DNA of 29,382 nucleotides from Parachlorella kessleri (GCA_001598975.1 BBXU01000346.1:1-29382); one strand, 5' to 3'. Shown: positions 1 to 12,600, numbered from the stretch's first letter. The notes: generated from the letters alone by a model not told the origin. Numbers and translations are program-made.

Positions 1-273
1 GGGCGGCGGGCTTGCTGGGGCATGTCAGCACCGCCCTCAAGCCACTTGGAGCCCCTTGGGGATTAGAAGCGTAGAGCAAACCCAGCTTGCTTGTACTTGG
101 GGAATGCTGGTATACCCCAGGGTGTAGCCCCTCGGGTTTTCGGGTCATGGAACAAACCCAGCTGGTTTCACTTGGAGGGCGCTGTCCTGCATAGTCTGCA
201 GATCGGGTTGCCGCTGCCTCGCTGAGACTACCCATCTAAGTGCCCCTGTGCCATGTGGTTGTTTGGCCTGCAG
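1..273. other. Probable intron upstream of the carrier exon
   Basis: This stretch precedes the 3' splice site at 271-273. No reading frame here continues the carrier with usable splice sites. A short frame at 3-41 reads like a helix (AAGLLGHVSTALK), but no GT donor follows it. It is most simply intron of the carrier gene. Confidence 0.4.
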
Positions 274-1004
274 GGGTAGCCTCCTCGTCCATTACGTACC
301 CCCTGGAGGTTGCTCGGAGACGAATGATGATGGGGGCGATCTACCCAGGGGGCGTGGCGGGAGCCATCACCACAATAGCACGGCAGGAGGGCGTGGCGGC
401 CCTGTTCAGCGGTAAGAAAGCAGTAGGTCTGGGCGCGCGGGTGCTTGATGCTGCCAGCAGGGCGGGTGCAGGGCGTTCCAGGTCTCACATTCGCCATGTG
501 CACAGCACGGGTGACATCTGGGGATGTCGCTAGGACTGGTCAGAATGGGAATTTCTGTGATGTACGTCGCCTGCCACCTCGGCCCTGACGATATGTACGA
601 CCAAGAACGCTGTGCATGCTGGGGGCTGGCTGAGGGATTTGGAATCGCACGCAGCCCCAGGCTACCTGACAGTCCCTAGGAGGCCAAGGCCTTGCTCGCA
701 GTGGGGAAGCCTTGTGTCAAGACACCCCCTGCTCCGTGCATCTGCAGGTGTGTGGCTTGGCTTGGTGAAGCAGGCACCCACGTTCGCAATCCAGGTGCGT
801 GTATAGCAGGGCACCCGACACATGCCGAGCGCTGATACTCATGTGGGGCGCACCTAACGTACAGCCCTAAACTATGCTGGTGTGCGTTGTTGTTCTGTCA
901 ACAGGCTTGTTAGACCACATGTGCAACAACCACCAGTGCTGCCTGCTGCTGGCTCCTTGCAGTTTGCGGCGTTCGAGCAGGCCAAACAGTGGCTGGACTT
1001 GTAG
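274..1004 (+). CDS. Mitochondrial carrier (SLC25) family protein, C-terminal part
   Basis: Three C-terminal exons of a solute carrier of the mitochondrial inner membrane: 274-411, 748-794 and 963-1004 (stop TAG). Splice sites are CAG/ before 274, /GTAAGA after 411, CTGCAG/ before 748, /GTGCGT after 794 and TTGCAG/ before 963; phases agree throughout. The first exon carries the carrier signature P-x-[DE]-x-x-[KR] as YPLEVARRR, then an amphipathic matrix segment ending in QEGVAALFSG. The next two give the last transmembrane helix, GLVKQAPTFAIQ followed by FAAFEQAK, as in the third repeat of the family (compare the pattern GL..K..P..AI.F..YE). The protein ends WLDL. Upstream exons lie left of the window or in 1-273, where I could not place one. 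The substrate cannot be told from this part; the RRRM after the signature resembles nucleotide/CoA-type carriers, which is weak evidence. Confidence 0.8.
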
Positions 1005-1126
1005 CGGGTTGCGCGCTTCGGCCTGACCCGTCGCAGGGCAGCTAAGCATGGCTGTAGCCGTGGCTTCAGGCAGCGGAGGGCAGGCTGTGGTACTTGAAAG
1101 GCACAGCTTTGTCGCAGGAGTTGCAT

Positions 1127-1131
1127 TGTAA
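1127..1131 (+). terminator. TGTAA polyadenylation signal of the carrier gene
   Basis: TGTAA lies 123 bp after the carrier stop codon. TGTAA is the usual polyadenylation signal of chlorophyte nuclear genes, and the distance fits a short 3' UTR. Confidence 0.6.
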
Positions 1132-2614
1132 ATGAAGGGTTGACAATGTGACTGACACTCATCCGTCAGCGAATGGCCACTGGATGTGCCTGTGCGGTGT
1201 TACAGCTAGATTAAGTGAATGCGCTGGCTTCCGCCTAGCTGGCTGTGTTGGGCCAGGAAGCTGGTTTGTTACAACGGCTCACATTCCACCGCTGCTCAAC
1301 TGCTTTGCTTTGGCTGCACGGCTGGTGAGGCTGGCCTCACAGGCTGTTGCTGTCATACCTCCGCACTCTTTGTTGTGAGTACCCCTAGCCTGAGTTTTCT
1401 GGCGGATGCCTTAGAATGTGTGCGCTGGTGTCTTTGTCAGTATAGCCCAGGCGTCCCAAGGACATAGGTCGCTGCCCCTCTCGCCCTCTTTTCTCACTGT
1501 GGCTAGCGAGGTTCCTCACTTTGTTTACAGTTGACGTTGTTTAGATTAACGAAACAAGCTGCCTCCGTCGTGTGTTGCATGGGGAAGATTCCCTAAGTCA
1601 TCCGTTGAGCCCATGTCTTGTCACGGCATGTCTTACATCCAGCCTTGTCAGCTCTCGGAATGCCACCTTTGGGGACTGTAGCACACGCGCTAGGTCTCTT
1701 ACCGATATAGAAGCAGGGCTGAGGAAGGTGGGGTATGTGGCGGGGAATGAATCACCCTATGGATACCGCAGGCAGTGAGGGGGTCAGAAACACCCCCGGG
1801 TGGTGTGACATGAGCAAGTCATTAGATCGTCCACGTGGCGACGCGTGCCTTACACCTCCCTTACACCCTCAGATCAGGGAGCTCAGGAAGCTCTCCAGTC
1901 GGTGCATGATCCCCACCAACCTCATATAGAGTATTAAGGATTACAGAGCTCCTTCATGTCCCCGCAACAAGGTGTGCCCCTCTGACCAGACGTCAGGTCC
2001 GGTTGGGAAGGCTCCAACATGCCTATGGAGTCGCCCGTTGTTGTGAAGCTGAGATTTGCCCAGCAGTTGGGGTGCTGGAAGGGTGCTCGGGAAACGTGTA
2101 GTTCTTGCCTGTGCAGGTGTATTGGTTGTCACCTCCCGGGTTCTGCTCGTCGGCAACGGTAACAAGAGGGCGGCACCTTCAAACGCAGGTCCCATTGGTC
2201 TTATGACTAGTACGCAGCTTGGTGGTATAGGCCGGACGGCCTCTTACAGAGTACAGCTACTATAGCTACCATCGTATTATAACGGTAGCAGCCAAGCCGT
2301 GGTCTTGAGACCTTGGAAGGGAGGGCTTGACCGGGTCGGGTATGTCTGGACAACAGGGCTGACCATCAAAGTTGTGCCCACCATGGCATGACAGCGAGCA
2401 TGACGCTGGTGCTCCCACTCACAGGCCTGCGGATCGAGCTTGAGGACTAACCACGGCGAAGCTCTGACTAGAGACGCGTGGACTTACGGTTACCTATGTC
2501 CTACCTCGATCATCACCTGGTGACGGAGTTGAAATCCCTGGTGAGGCTGCGTTTGATCGGTAGTCGGCGCTTAGCGGATCTGACGTTGAACGAGTGAGGA
2601 TAACAGGCACCCAG
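1132..2614. other. Intergenic region, no gene recognised
   Basis: About 1.5 kb between the carrier poly(A) signal and the first ATG of the Gln-rich gene. Open frames here are short and overlap without splice logic or recognisable protein. Two small hairpins stand close together: AGGCC/GGCCT at 2229-2242 and GCTACC/GGTAGC at 2265-2289. The right part should hold the promoter and 5' UTR of the Gln-rich gene, possibly with a noncoding first exon. No clear TATA box was seen. Confidence 0.4.
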
Positions 2615-5600
2615 ATGGCGTGTTACTCCGTGATAGGGTGGCCTGGGGTGGGAGGCAGTGGAGATGCTTGCCACGCCAGACTCCCTGAGCGCCAATTTGC
2701 TGCAGCCCTGCCCAACTGCTTGCCTCCGATGCCGCAGTTGCAAGGTGCGGCAGCCCAGCAGGCCGAGCCGAACCAGGGTGCTAGTAACTGGGGGAAGCAG
2801 GCGCCCCGCCAAGCACTGGCCCCGCCCCCTTCGCACTGTTCCCTGCCGCCGCAGCAGGATGCATCACCTAATTCCGCAGTGCTGCAGCTGCTGCAGCTGC
2901 TGGCTCAGCAACCGCAGCAGCAGTACCCACAGCTGCTGTCATCAGCCCAGCAGGGACCTGAACACCCGCAGCAGCCGCTGCTGCAACGGCATCCTGCGGA
3001 AGTGCTCTGGCGGAACACCAGCGAACCCCACCCGGCTGCAACTGAAGCCTTTCAACCATGGGCCTCGGGCGAGAAGTCGAACCGTATCCCATACTCCCAT
3101 GAGGTGGCAGCGGCTGCTGCCACTGTGGCATCCCACCTGGCAGCTATGGGGGCTTCTAGCCAGGCATGTGCAGTGCCCGGCTCAGCGGCGCAGCCGCAGG
3201 CGGCCGCCCCGCTTCCAAGAAGCGTCTGCTATGCTCAAGGAGGACAGCCTGGGCAGCCTGCCAGCCAGGGGGTTGCCAGGCCTGTACCCCAGCATGCCAG
3301 CGATCCTGGTCTTCAAGGCACTGCTGCGGTCTTGGAGCTACTCATAGCTGCCCAGCGGCAGTACACGGCCGGAGGGGGAGGCTCCCTGGGTAGCAGCGCT
3401 GATGGCCGCCAGTGGGCGGCAGCACAACAGCAGCTGCCTGCTGCACCCAGCCTGCCGAGCCAGCAGCAGCAACAGCAGGCAGCGGCGGCTGCGGCCGCGG
3501 CCGCGGGGCAAGGGTCTGCGTGGCAGTGGGTTGGCTGTAGCCAACCCCAGCAGCAGCAGCTGCTGCGGCCGCCGCAGCCGGGAAGCAACACAGAACCACA
3601 TGCTTTTGCACCCTGGGCCCCCCCGGCCTCACAACAGCGGCGGCAGCCTCAGCCGCAGATGTGGCACCATGCCCACAACAGCGCCCAGGCTCCCAGCAAG
3701 GGCAGCGGTGGTGAGGTGGAGGCAATGCTGGCCACAGTGGCAGCTTTGCTTGCGGACAGCGCGCAATTAACCCCCGCGGAAAGGTCTGCACTGGTGATGC
3801 TTGCACGGGAGCAAGTGGGTACCCTCCCGCTGGATCTGCTTACTAAGCCACAGCAGCCGTCCCCGCCGCCGCCGCCCCCACAGCAGCAGCAGCAGCACCA
3901 TCTGGGCGCTGGTGCTTATGCCACAGCCTCCAGACCATCGGCTTTTAAACCTGTCGCGGCCCGGCCTTTGCGGCGCGCGGCAACCCTGCCCCTTGTGGGC
4001 AGGGAGCAGCAGTTTAGCAAGCAGCAGCAACAGTTGCAGTGGCTACTGCTTGAGCAGCAGCAGCAACAACAACCACAACTGGACCCAAGGCATGCTGTGA
4101 GGCAGCCACATGGCTTTCCGCAGCAGCCGCTTTCACAAGATGTCCTCATCCCAGCTGCATTCGCGTCTGCCGCCCCCGTGCCAGCAGCAGCAGCTGTGGA
4201 AGCCATGTCAGTGGCGGCAGCAGGAGCAAGCGGAGGGGACCCCTCACACATTCTGCTGGCCTCCCTCCTGGCCTTGGTACAGCAAGGCCAGCGGCAGCAG
4301 CAGCAGCAGGGTGCGGCTGGTAGCCTTGCGCAACCCTCTGCTGCATCGGGCGGCTCAGGCGGGAGCAGGGCTGAGCCCGCCTTGCTGCCGCAGGGCGTCG
4401 ACAACCCTGGCACTGGGTTTGAGGAGGCCTGGCCCTCAGTTGCTGCTCCCTCACCCGCCCTGGGTGCTGGGCAGTCGGCCCAATACGCCTCCCTCGCAGC
4501 CCTGCTTCAGCACTTACAGGTGCAGCAACAGGAGCTGGGACAGCTACCGGCGGGGTACGTCCCACCCCCTGGCTGTTTGGGTCCTCCCACTGGGCAGCCC
4601 CCTGCCCAGCAGCAGCAGCAGCAGCAGCGGGGGGTGAAGGGTGAGGACAGGGAGGAGGACGGCCCCCCACTGAGGCTGAGCCTGGAACTGAGGAAGAAGC
4701 TGAAGCCGTTGCTACTCCAGCGGCGAAGAGAGATGGACGATGCCTTCCGCGCAGCGGTGAGTTTTGTAGTGTGCACTAAGAAGCTTCGACGGCCCGGCAG
4801 TGACTCGAAACCGCAGTCCTGTAAGAACCTATCCTGGGTAGTCTGTCTGTGAGTTATGCTGCTAAACCGTGGCTTGTGTGAGGTGACGCTGAGGCCCCGT
4901 GTGCCTTTCCACACTTGTGGTTGTCTTTACTGGGTGTTAGTGTGCCTGCACCCGCTTGATGTCAGGCAACAACAGGGCCGACAGGACGGACTCGGGGGAA
5001 AGTCTACACATGGTGCACGTGTTCTGCCGCTGACGGCAAGGGATTTCATTATCTGAATTATTTCAGGGCTTCACACCACCTCTGGAGGCAGACCGCCGGG
5101 CATCCCCCTGCACCGAAGGTGCCCCTTCCTACGGCAACAGCCCCCGCACGGCACCCAGCTCCCTCCCAGGCAGCCCATCATTTGCAGCCGCTGGGCTGGG
5201 CTCTGCTGGGCTGGTTTCCGAGCCGACGGGGCAGACGGCACGTACGCCTGACGACTGCGCAGTGGGCCGGTCTGGGGTCAGCGCGGCAGGTGACCCCACG
5301 AGAGGCGGGTCGAGGAATCTACCGGGGACGCCCTTGTCGCGGCGACGCGGGGGCTCCTGTGGGGCGGAGGTTCAGCAAGAGGGTGGTATCCTGCGACCAA
5401 CGGCCAAGCGACCGCGGCTCCCAGGCGAGCAGCCTGCCGGGGATGGCAGCCGGGGCGGCGCCGCTGGTGCAGATGCTCCAAGCAGCGCCAACGCAGCACC
5501 CTCTTCGGCCGCAGCAGGCAGAGCCACTGCAGCAGGTCCCAGGCCGTCGCCATTCGCTGTGGTGCCTCCCAGCGATCACAGCGTGGCCAGCGGGGCGGCG

Positions 5601-8539
5601 CAGCAGGCGTCCCCTGGAAGCAGCCTGCAGCGGGTGCAGTCCGGGCCCACAGGCAGCCAGAAGAGCCAGCTGCCTCCCAGGGGTTCCTCCTCCCTAGCCG
5701 ACCTGCATACGCTGCTGTCCGACCCACCCAGCGCGGCCGGGCTTGTCATAGCAGCCCCCTCAAGGCCCCCCAAAGGTCTCCCCCGTGCTGCCACTGCAGC
5801 TGCTGCGCCCCAGGTTGCAGGGGCAGCGGCTCTAAAAGACAGGGCGGCCAGCGACAGCGGCCCTACCAGCGAGACAGGTGCTCCCAGCAAGCCGGTCGCC
5901 CACCGACCGCCGCCAGGCGCAGCCACCGGCGTAGGCGCGGCAGCAGTAGCAGGAGCTGGAGGCCGAAGCTCCTTGAGGTCCACCCCACCGGCCAGCATGC
6001 CCAGCAGGCCTAGCGGCGCCAGCACTGATGTCTTGGGCAGCGCAGGCGCCTGCGGCAGTGTGGGGGGCGGCGAGGGCACCTGCCTGCCCTCCCTCACCGG
6101 GCGGGCTGTCAGCGTCAGCGCGGCCCTGAGGGCGCTGACGGCAGCGGCGAGGGAGGCCAGGGCGGAAGAACTGGCAGGGCTTGATGCCCCGCCCGCGCCT
6201 GCTGCTGCTGGGGCTGCAGGAGCAGCTGCACCCCATGCTGTGCCTGCTGACCCGCTGCCACAGCAGCAGCAGCAGCAACAGGGTCCAGCAGTGGCTGTAG
6301 GACGGCTTGATGTGACCTCGGCGGCAGGCCGGGGAGGGCCGGGCGTACATCAGCTGGCAGCAGCAGTGGAGAGCGCAGCAGCAGGGCTCGACGCTGGTGG
6401 TGGTGGTGGGGCAGGGCCGACGCTGGCAGTGCGGGCTGAACCCGCGGGCAAGGCGGGGCAGCGGCAGCAGCTGTTGAAGCCCCCAAGGCCAGGGCAGCCC
6501 TGCCAAAAACAGGAACATCGCGCTCAGCAGCAGCAGCAGCAGCGGGGGCAGGAAGGTGCCGATGGGAGCGGCAGCAGTGGGCGCACCGAGTCTCTGCCAG
6601 GGGTGGATGACGCAGTGGAGGTAGGGGGGGGTGGGGGGGGGTGTGTAGAGAAGAGAGCCTTACACGCTCGTCTGTCTGGGGAAGTAATGGCTGTCTATGG
6701 GTGGGAAAGCATCGCTGAAAGCCTGGAGTGTAGATTCCACTTGCTGAGCGTGTCTGTAAGCTGTGCATGGGGGCCCCTAGGATTGGCGTAGGGGCATGCG
6801 CTCCACGGCTCTGCTGCTGCCCACTGCACGCTTCATGAGGATGGGGTTAGTGCAGGTCCAGCGGCCGCACCATGGTAGCACGTCGCTGCGCTCTCGCCAC
6901 TCTTTGCGTGCCACTTTTACAGAACCCTCGTTGCAGCTTTCAAGGCAGCTGCACGTGCTGGGCCGGAAATACCCATTAACAGTCGGGCCAAGTGTGCAGG
7001 CATGGGCTGCTTTGACCTATGTTATGCCTTTGCCAGCAACGGAATGTCGGGGTTGTAAATGCAGCATCCCGGTGACGCATTAGGTCATGGTATTGCAGGT
7101 GGGTCAAGCCGCTCAGTCCAGGCCACAGGGGCAGCCATCCTCCCTCCAGGAAACAACCTCGTGGCAGCGTCGCCACCGTGACAACCACCCACTTGGCTTA
7201 AGCCGCCGAGGCCCCAGCCCCTCTCAGGCCGTTCCGCCTAGGGCAGGCCCCCGGCGCCCAGACAGTCCAAGGGCGGCACCAACTGGCGGACAAGCCAAGC
7301 GCCCTGGCAGTCAGTCTGCCCAGGATGGCAGGCACGCCATGCCCGACGGTATATACCATACGCGGCCGCAGTCTCCCGGCGCAGGGGCCAAGGCATTGGC
7401 AATGGCTGCTGAGCTGCTGCTTACCATGCAGCGGCAGAGGCACCAGCACACAGCAGCACCAGGGACTGCCCCAGCCAGTGTGGAAAGCCCACACAGTGAC
7501 TGGGTCCCTCCTCCCCCTTCAGGGCCACCGCCTAAAGGGCAGGAGGTCCTTGATGGGACAGCAGCCTGTCATGAAAGTGCAGGAGCAGCGCCGAAACTGT
7601 CCGCGCTGCTGGCCCGGGCGCAGGGGGGCTTGCCTGGGTGCGACCCCGGGGCGGCGGCGGCGGTGGCGGGGGATCCATACCACAGCGTAAGGGGCCTGCT
7701 GCCACAGCAGCAGGCGCCTCTGCACCACAGCCGTCACAACCACCAGCAGCATCAACAGCAGCAGCCCTTGGATGCAGTAGTGGCACTCGCGGCAGCGGCA
7801 GCTAGCTTGGGGGCTCTGGGCGAGCCCCCAACCCCTGTCGAACTGTCCCTGAAAGACGCCTTCCTGGGCCTGCCAGCATTGGGAACTGCTCTCCCGCCAT
7901 CAGCAGCAGGACCCGGCGCCGGCACAAGCCGCGAGGGTTCCTTGGACCCTGGGTTTGGGTTCCAGACAGCAGGGGTGGAGGCACTTAGTGAGGCCGGGGA
8001 GCGGGGCACGACTGGAAGCCAACTTGAAGGGGAGGCCTTCCGCCAGGCAACAAACGCTGCAGGCGATGGCGGTGGCGTCTGTGAGGGCACGGCCCTGCCC
8101 GCGGCTGGCAGCAAGCGGCCCAAGAGCCCCTCGTGCGAGGTACGACAACACACCGGGGTTGCCAAGGATTTGGTGGTATAGTGCTGACGTGTGTTGCACC
8201 AGGGCACAAGACGCCTGCTGGAAGTGCATCCTAAATCTTGCTGGATCTGCCCGGCAGTACTGCCTCAACTGCCAGGCATGCGCTACTCTGGTACCGGTGG
8301 TAGACAAGGCTAGGCAGAGCCCTGGAGCCCCCACCTGCTCTCCTGGGCAAGGGGCAATGGCAAATGCTATGTGCAAGGTAAGGCTCCTGGTAGAATGGGG
8401 GTCTGTTCTAGGGAGCGTTGCTATGGAGGGCAGTCATGTACACCAGGGATTACTTACAGTTGCTCTCAGCTCCTTCATGTTGCAGATGGATGACCCTCCT
8501 GCTAAGAAGCAACGGCCTGGTGATGGTGCATCTTCATAA
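2615..8539 (+). CDS. Large Gln/Ala-rich low-complexity protein, possible transcriptional regulator
   Basis: Not recognised as a known family. The model is 2615-4756, 5067-6620, 7099-8139, 8258-8377, 8486-8539: 4911 nt, 1636 residues. All four introns are phase 0, with donors GTGAGT, GTAGGG, GTACGA and GTAAGG. The start is the first ATG (CAGATGGCG); the frame is closed by a stop at 2561. The protein is dominated by poly-Gln, poly-Ala and Pro/Ser/Gly stretches. Between these lie short amphipathic helices, five of which contain L-x-x-L-L (near residues 93, 547, 627, 927 and 1399). One charged segment stands out at the end of exon 1 (LRKKLKPLLLQRRREMDDAF). Basic nuclear-signal-like motifs GSKRPKSP and PAKKQRPG lie at the C-terminus. 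Exon 4 is Cys-rich (YCLNCQAC); its acceptor at 8257 is chosen to keep frame, because the stronger-looking acceptor at 8202 meets a stop. Composition suggests a nuclear coactivator, which is inference only. Confidence 0.72.
4605..4628 (+). repeat. CAG triplet run (poly-Gln)
   Basis: Uninterrupted CAG repeats encode a run of glutamines near the end of exon 1 of the Gln-rich gene. Shorter or interrupted CAG/CAA runs occur elsewhere in the exon (for example 3461-3480, 3882-3898, 4054-4072, 4293-4310). Confidence 0.85.
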
Positions 8540-8804
8540 CATATTTACCGCAACATATGAGGTACTGGCCGAAGTTCACGCTATTGTTGATCGCTGCAAG
8601 CAGGAGGTTTTGTAGTGAGCAGGGGAACAGGCGGAATTACTTGTAGCGGCATTCTAACTGTTGATTCGTGCGGCAGTGGAGTACCTCTTAAGTCGGTAGC
8701 ACTACAGAGTATGCTGTGGTTGACTGTACCCTGTGTTAACGGTTGCCCTGATTTTCTTTCCCTCGCATGCTCAGCTTGCAAGAGTTCCTAGATCATGGTT
8801 CCTG

Positions 8805-8809
8805 TGTAA
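8805..8809 (+). terminator. TGTAA polyadenylation signal, Gln-rich gene
   Basis: TGTAA lies 266 bp after the stop at 8539. A second TGTAA at 9025-9029 is an alternative. Confidence 0.45.
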
Positions 8810-9583
8810 TATGTCCACCGTGCAGAAGGTGTAGCCGTGGGCTGGTTTGCAAGGCTCGTTCAGTCAATGGTTGACTCCTAGTGCATGTTGATGACGGGTT
8901 GATGTTGTGGAAAGATGATAGTTTGTGGAAAGCAAGTGCGTGTGTTGTAGCGTTTCTAGTTGCGGCCAACAATTTGTTTCTCTTTTAGAACCCGAACCGC
9001 TCTGGTGCAGCTACACATTAAGTGTGTAAGTTCTTACCTTTCGATGGGTTTTGAGTTGGGCATTATGACACGTGTCCGGCTGTGACTGCACCCATTCCAC
9101 GCATTACCTGACTTTCTTCCATTTGAATATTCTCGTGTAGTGCTTGCACCTTGCCTTATTGTGTGTATCCATTGCAATGCATGCTGGTAAGTACTCCACT
9201 GCTCGTCACCTGCCTTCGGTTTTCCTTGCAGTACAAACGCGGAGTATACTGCAGCTTGGCACAGCCTCTTTGATCCCCCTTTTGCACCTTCAACGTCTGG
9301 TGAGGTTGGCTTTCTTCTGGGTGCACCCACTGATCACACAAAGTATTCTGCATACGTGTACCATAGAGTGTTACCAGCAGTTGTGGAGTTCTTTCGTGCG
9401 CGTGAGTATATCTTCTGTTCAACGGTGTTCAGTTGAGTACCCAGTCAGCCAAAGGGTGTTCTAGCATCCAGCACTTCATGATGAGAGAGGCACTCCAGCC
9501 AACGGGCAGGCCAAATTGGAACAGCTCCCGATGATGTTCCTTGTACGATGCACCTGCCTCAGCCTACAGAGCACGGTTTGCTG
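8810..9583. other. Convergent intergenic region, no gene seen
   Basis: This is the space between the poly(A) signals of the Gln-rich gene (+) and the coiled-coil gene (-). It is relatively AT-rich for this window. The open frames (about 60-106 codons) have no splice logic or recognisable protein content. Confidence 0.5.
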
Positions 9584-9588
9584 TTACA
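9584..9588 (-). terminator. TGTAA polyadenylation signal of the coiled-coil gene (- strand)
   Basis: TTACA on the + strand is TGTAA on the - strand, 97 bp after the stop codon at 9685-9687. This spacing supports the chosen last exon. Confidence 0.6.
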
Positions 9589-9684
9589 GTTCCCTCGCAA
9601 CCCTCGTTATCTTCCCCCACCCGACTGCCTCGTCTGCTGAGTAATGGGTCAACATGGTAGCGTCCCACCGCCCGGTGCCTCCAA

Positions 9685-12600
9685 TCAGGCTGCAGCGCCC
9701 TGGCGCCACTTGGATGCCATGTAGGCCACCCTGGCAGCGTCCCTGGCTGCCTCACACGAGCGGTCTGCCTTGGGGTCCACAGCGCCTCGGCTCAGCCGCT
9801 GTTTCTGCAGTAGCAGCAACAGCACAAGCGGCCAGTGGTGGTATGCTCACTCCTTAAAGTCAGCGGCCCCAACCGCTGCTGCGGTTGAGCCGCCACAGCG
9901 TTCTGCTGCGCATCACGCCTACCGAGTAAATCTTAGCCACACGCAGTGCGGACGCACTGTCCATGTTGCTCGATACTCCCCTTGCCTTACATGCACACCT
10001 CATGAAAGGCAGCTTTCCGGTGGTTAATGTCCCCCTTGCTCGCATGCACACCTGCCAAGGTTGCGGGATCCTGCCAGGTGCTGCCTGAGCAGCCTTCCTC
10101 TCATACCTGCCCAGGAGGCCCACCCCTGTTTGGAGAAAGCGCCGGCGCCCTGGCGGGTGGGCTCCTGTGCTGCTGGGAGCGGGAGCCCAAGCCAGATTTC
10201 GTTGATGGCGAGCCTCCGGGGTATGGGTTGGCGCCCTGGCTCGGCATCTGCTGCGGCCGCTGCTGAGGTGGTTGCAGCAGGAGCTGCTGCTCAGGTGAAC
10301 TTGCTAGTATCGAAAGGCTGTCAGCCGGATAGCCGTTGGGTGATACCATGCCTGATCGGTGGCAGGGCAAAGGAAACCTTGTCAGCCTTGCTTGGCTCGC
10401 ACCAGCAATTGCCCATGGCACCAAGCAACTAGGCTGCAGGTGCCCTGGTATGAAGACGGAGGCTGCAGTGATGGGGGGAGCTTACCATGGAGTGCGCCTG
10501 CACCAGCTATGGCATGTAGGGGAGGCAGCACCCCTCCCTGCTGGGCCTGAGGCATTGCAGCCGTCATATCCATGGACTCCGCGAGCCATGCCACGCCCTT
10601 GCCGGCCCCAAGCTGCGGTAGCTTCTCGGCCCTGCCGCCCCACTCTTGTCCACCCGCCGGCCCCCAGGTCTCGTTCAGCCCCGAGCGTCGCAGGGGCGCC
10701 GCACTGCCGGCTTGTGAGGGGTAGTACGCAGGTAGCGAGCCCTCCTGTCAGGACGGGGACAGGAGATGGGTGGCTGGCATTCAGAAACACCATTCTTCTT
10801 TCTTGGTAATATGTTGCTGGGTTCCATTATGACCTTTCGACCCACAATACCAAGGAACTCCTGGAGGTATCTCCAAGGCAGCTGTCCAGTCCAGGAAGAG
10901 TGCAACTTATGCCTCTATATACATTTGCCCTCCACCTTGCCTGCCCTGGCTCTTGTTGCAGCCGCAGGCCTAGCTGCCCCAGCCTCAGGCTTGTTGCCGC
11001 AAGCTCCTCCCTCCGCTCAGCAAGCCGGGCGGCCGCCACCGCAGCGGCATGCACCCTCTCCTCAGCCCCTGCGGCAATACTGAAGGAGCAAGTCAGGAAC
11101 GCCACTAGACTAGCACAGAGTCAGGTACTCCCAACAGCTGGCTGCAGCAGCATTCACTAAAAACAATTGTTACTGAACCAGAAACAGCCTGAAGCAGTTT
11201 GCTAAACCACCTCTCCCCTGTATAGGACTGACCCATGTTTTCTGTCACTTTGCCATTATCATTCTTACCAAGAACCTCCTCCTCCGCTCGGTGGACCTCT
11301 GCCTGGGCTTTTTGAAGCTCCCCCAGGAGGACGGCCCTCAGATCATGAAGCCTTGCGTGATGATTTTCCAGCTGCAGCACAAAGCAGCAGTTGGGGTAAT
11401 GCCCACACTCGGCAAATCTTCAATGCAACACACTGCAACCGCGCAAGAGCCCCCTTGAAAAAGGCACCGCCCCAACTGTGCCAATGTAAGCATTCAAATC
11501 GCACGCCCCTGAGCCTTTCCTGTATAGTATGGTGAGGAGTCTGAGCGATAGCACTGCTGGTAGGTGCACATGTATATGAGTAGACCCTTTTAACTGTCCA
11601 AGCCCAAGGGTAGTGAGCCTCTCATCCCAAAGGGCAGCACATAGCATGCATAAGGCACAAGTGACCAACAGTTGATGTCATCGACGCTTTGAGGGCTGCA
11701 ATCCACTGCACGCATGCAACCCCACAGGTAGCGAGAGCGGCACCATGTGGATGCAAGCTTACCACTGCCTTCTGTTCTTCGAGCGGTCTAGCCTGGGCTG
11801 CCGCTCTTAGGCCGTCCGCCGCCTCCTGCTGTAGCACCAGCTGCTCCCGCTGCTGCTGCTGCTGCCTGCTTCCCAGCTGCACCTCGGCGAGCCTGGCCAG
11901 AGCCTGGTCCCTCTCCTCTGTCAAACTCCTCACCAGGTCGTCCGCTTGCCTGCGGGCTGCCTGCTCTGCCTGCACAAGGGCGGCAAGGACTAGCTAGACC
12001 CTGCTCGGTGCAGGGCGTGCCCGCCTGTGGCAGGCAAGGTTAAGCAGCGCCCATAATGATTTGGAAAGGGTTCAGGCCCCTGAGCCAGCCACAAACAAGC
12101 ACTTGTGTCCAAATAGTGGCCGATTCTTGTACGACTGAGCAACATCAAAGTAAGGCTGGGCAGGTAGCGGCCGTCCATGCAGCACACCTTGAAATGTTTC
12201 TCGATCCGAATCAACATTTCCTCCAGTTCCTGCCGAGCCCGGGCCTCCACACGCATCTGCACCACAGCAGGCTCGATACACTGGTGAGGATGACGACCGC
12301 AGCATCCAACACACCCCAGCAGCCAAGGATGTGGCTGCAGGGTGCCACAGCTGTTCCGTAGGGTAAGTGAAGCTTTGCCAGGGCAGAGCAGTAGCCTGTC
12401 AAGGGGAGCTGGAAGTTTACTCGATCCAGGCCGGACGCCTAGGGCATGCAACTCCAGATGGGGCCTCAGCTATAGGCAGGCAATATCATGAAGAAATTGA
12501 GAATATGCTCACGCTGGTGCTGCCTCTCATGTCCAGGGGCCTTTCAGGGATCAATATTCCATGGGACCGACAAGCAAGGGGCTTGCATGATGGCGAGGTT

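Noticed and set aside
3342..3806. Long - strand open frames antisense to the Gln-rich gene (also 3916-4413, 4146-4670, 5832-6518, 6115-6768)
   Set aside because: They are shadows of GC-rich triplet-repeat coding sequence: CAG runs read as CTG give Leu/Ala/Cys-rich nonsense with no splice logic.
5119..5697. 192-codon + strand frame overlapping exon 2 of the Gln-rich gene
   Set aside because: The phase-0 frame from the acceptor at 5066 continues for 518 codons; this alternative frame ends early and starts with no acceptor or context.
7955..8539. Single 194-codon frame read straight through as one exon
   Set aside because: It is open by chance over the 3' end of exon 3; the exon 3 frame (7099-8139) continues from upstream and its donor fits, and only the last two exons share this frame.
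9860..10123. Extra exon AAPGRIPQPWQ and alternative stop just after exon 8 of the coiled-coil gene
   Set aside because: The intron before that mini-exon would be only about 22 bp. The strong acceptor at 9805-9806 and the TGTAA at 9584 favour the exon at 9685-9804.
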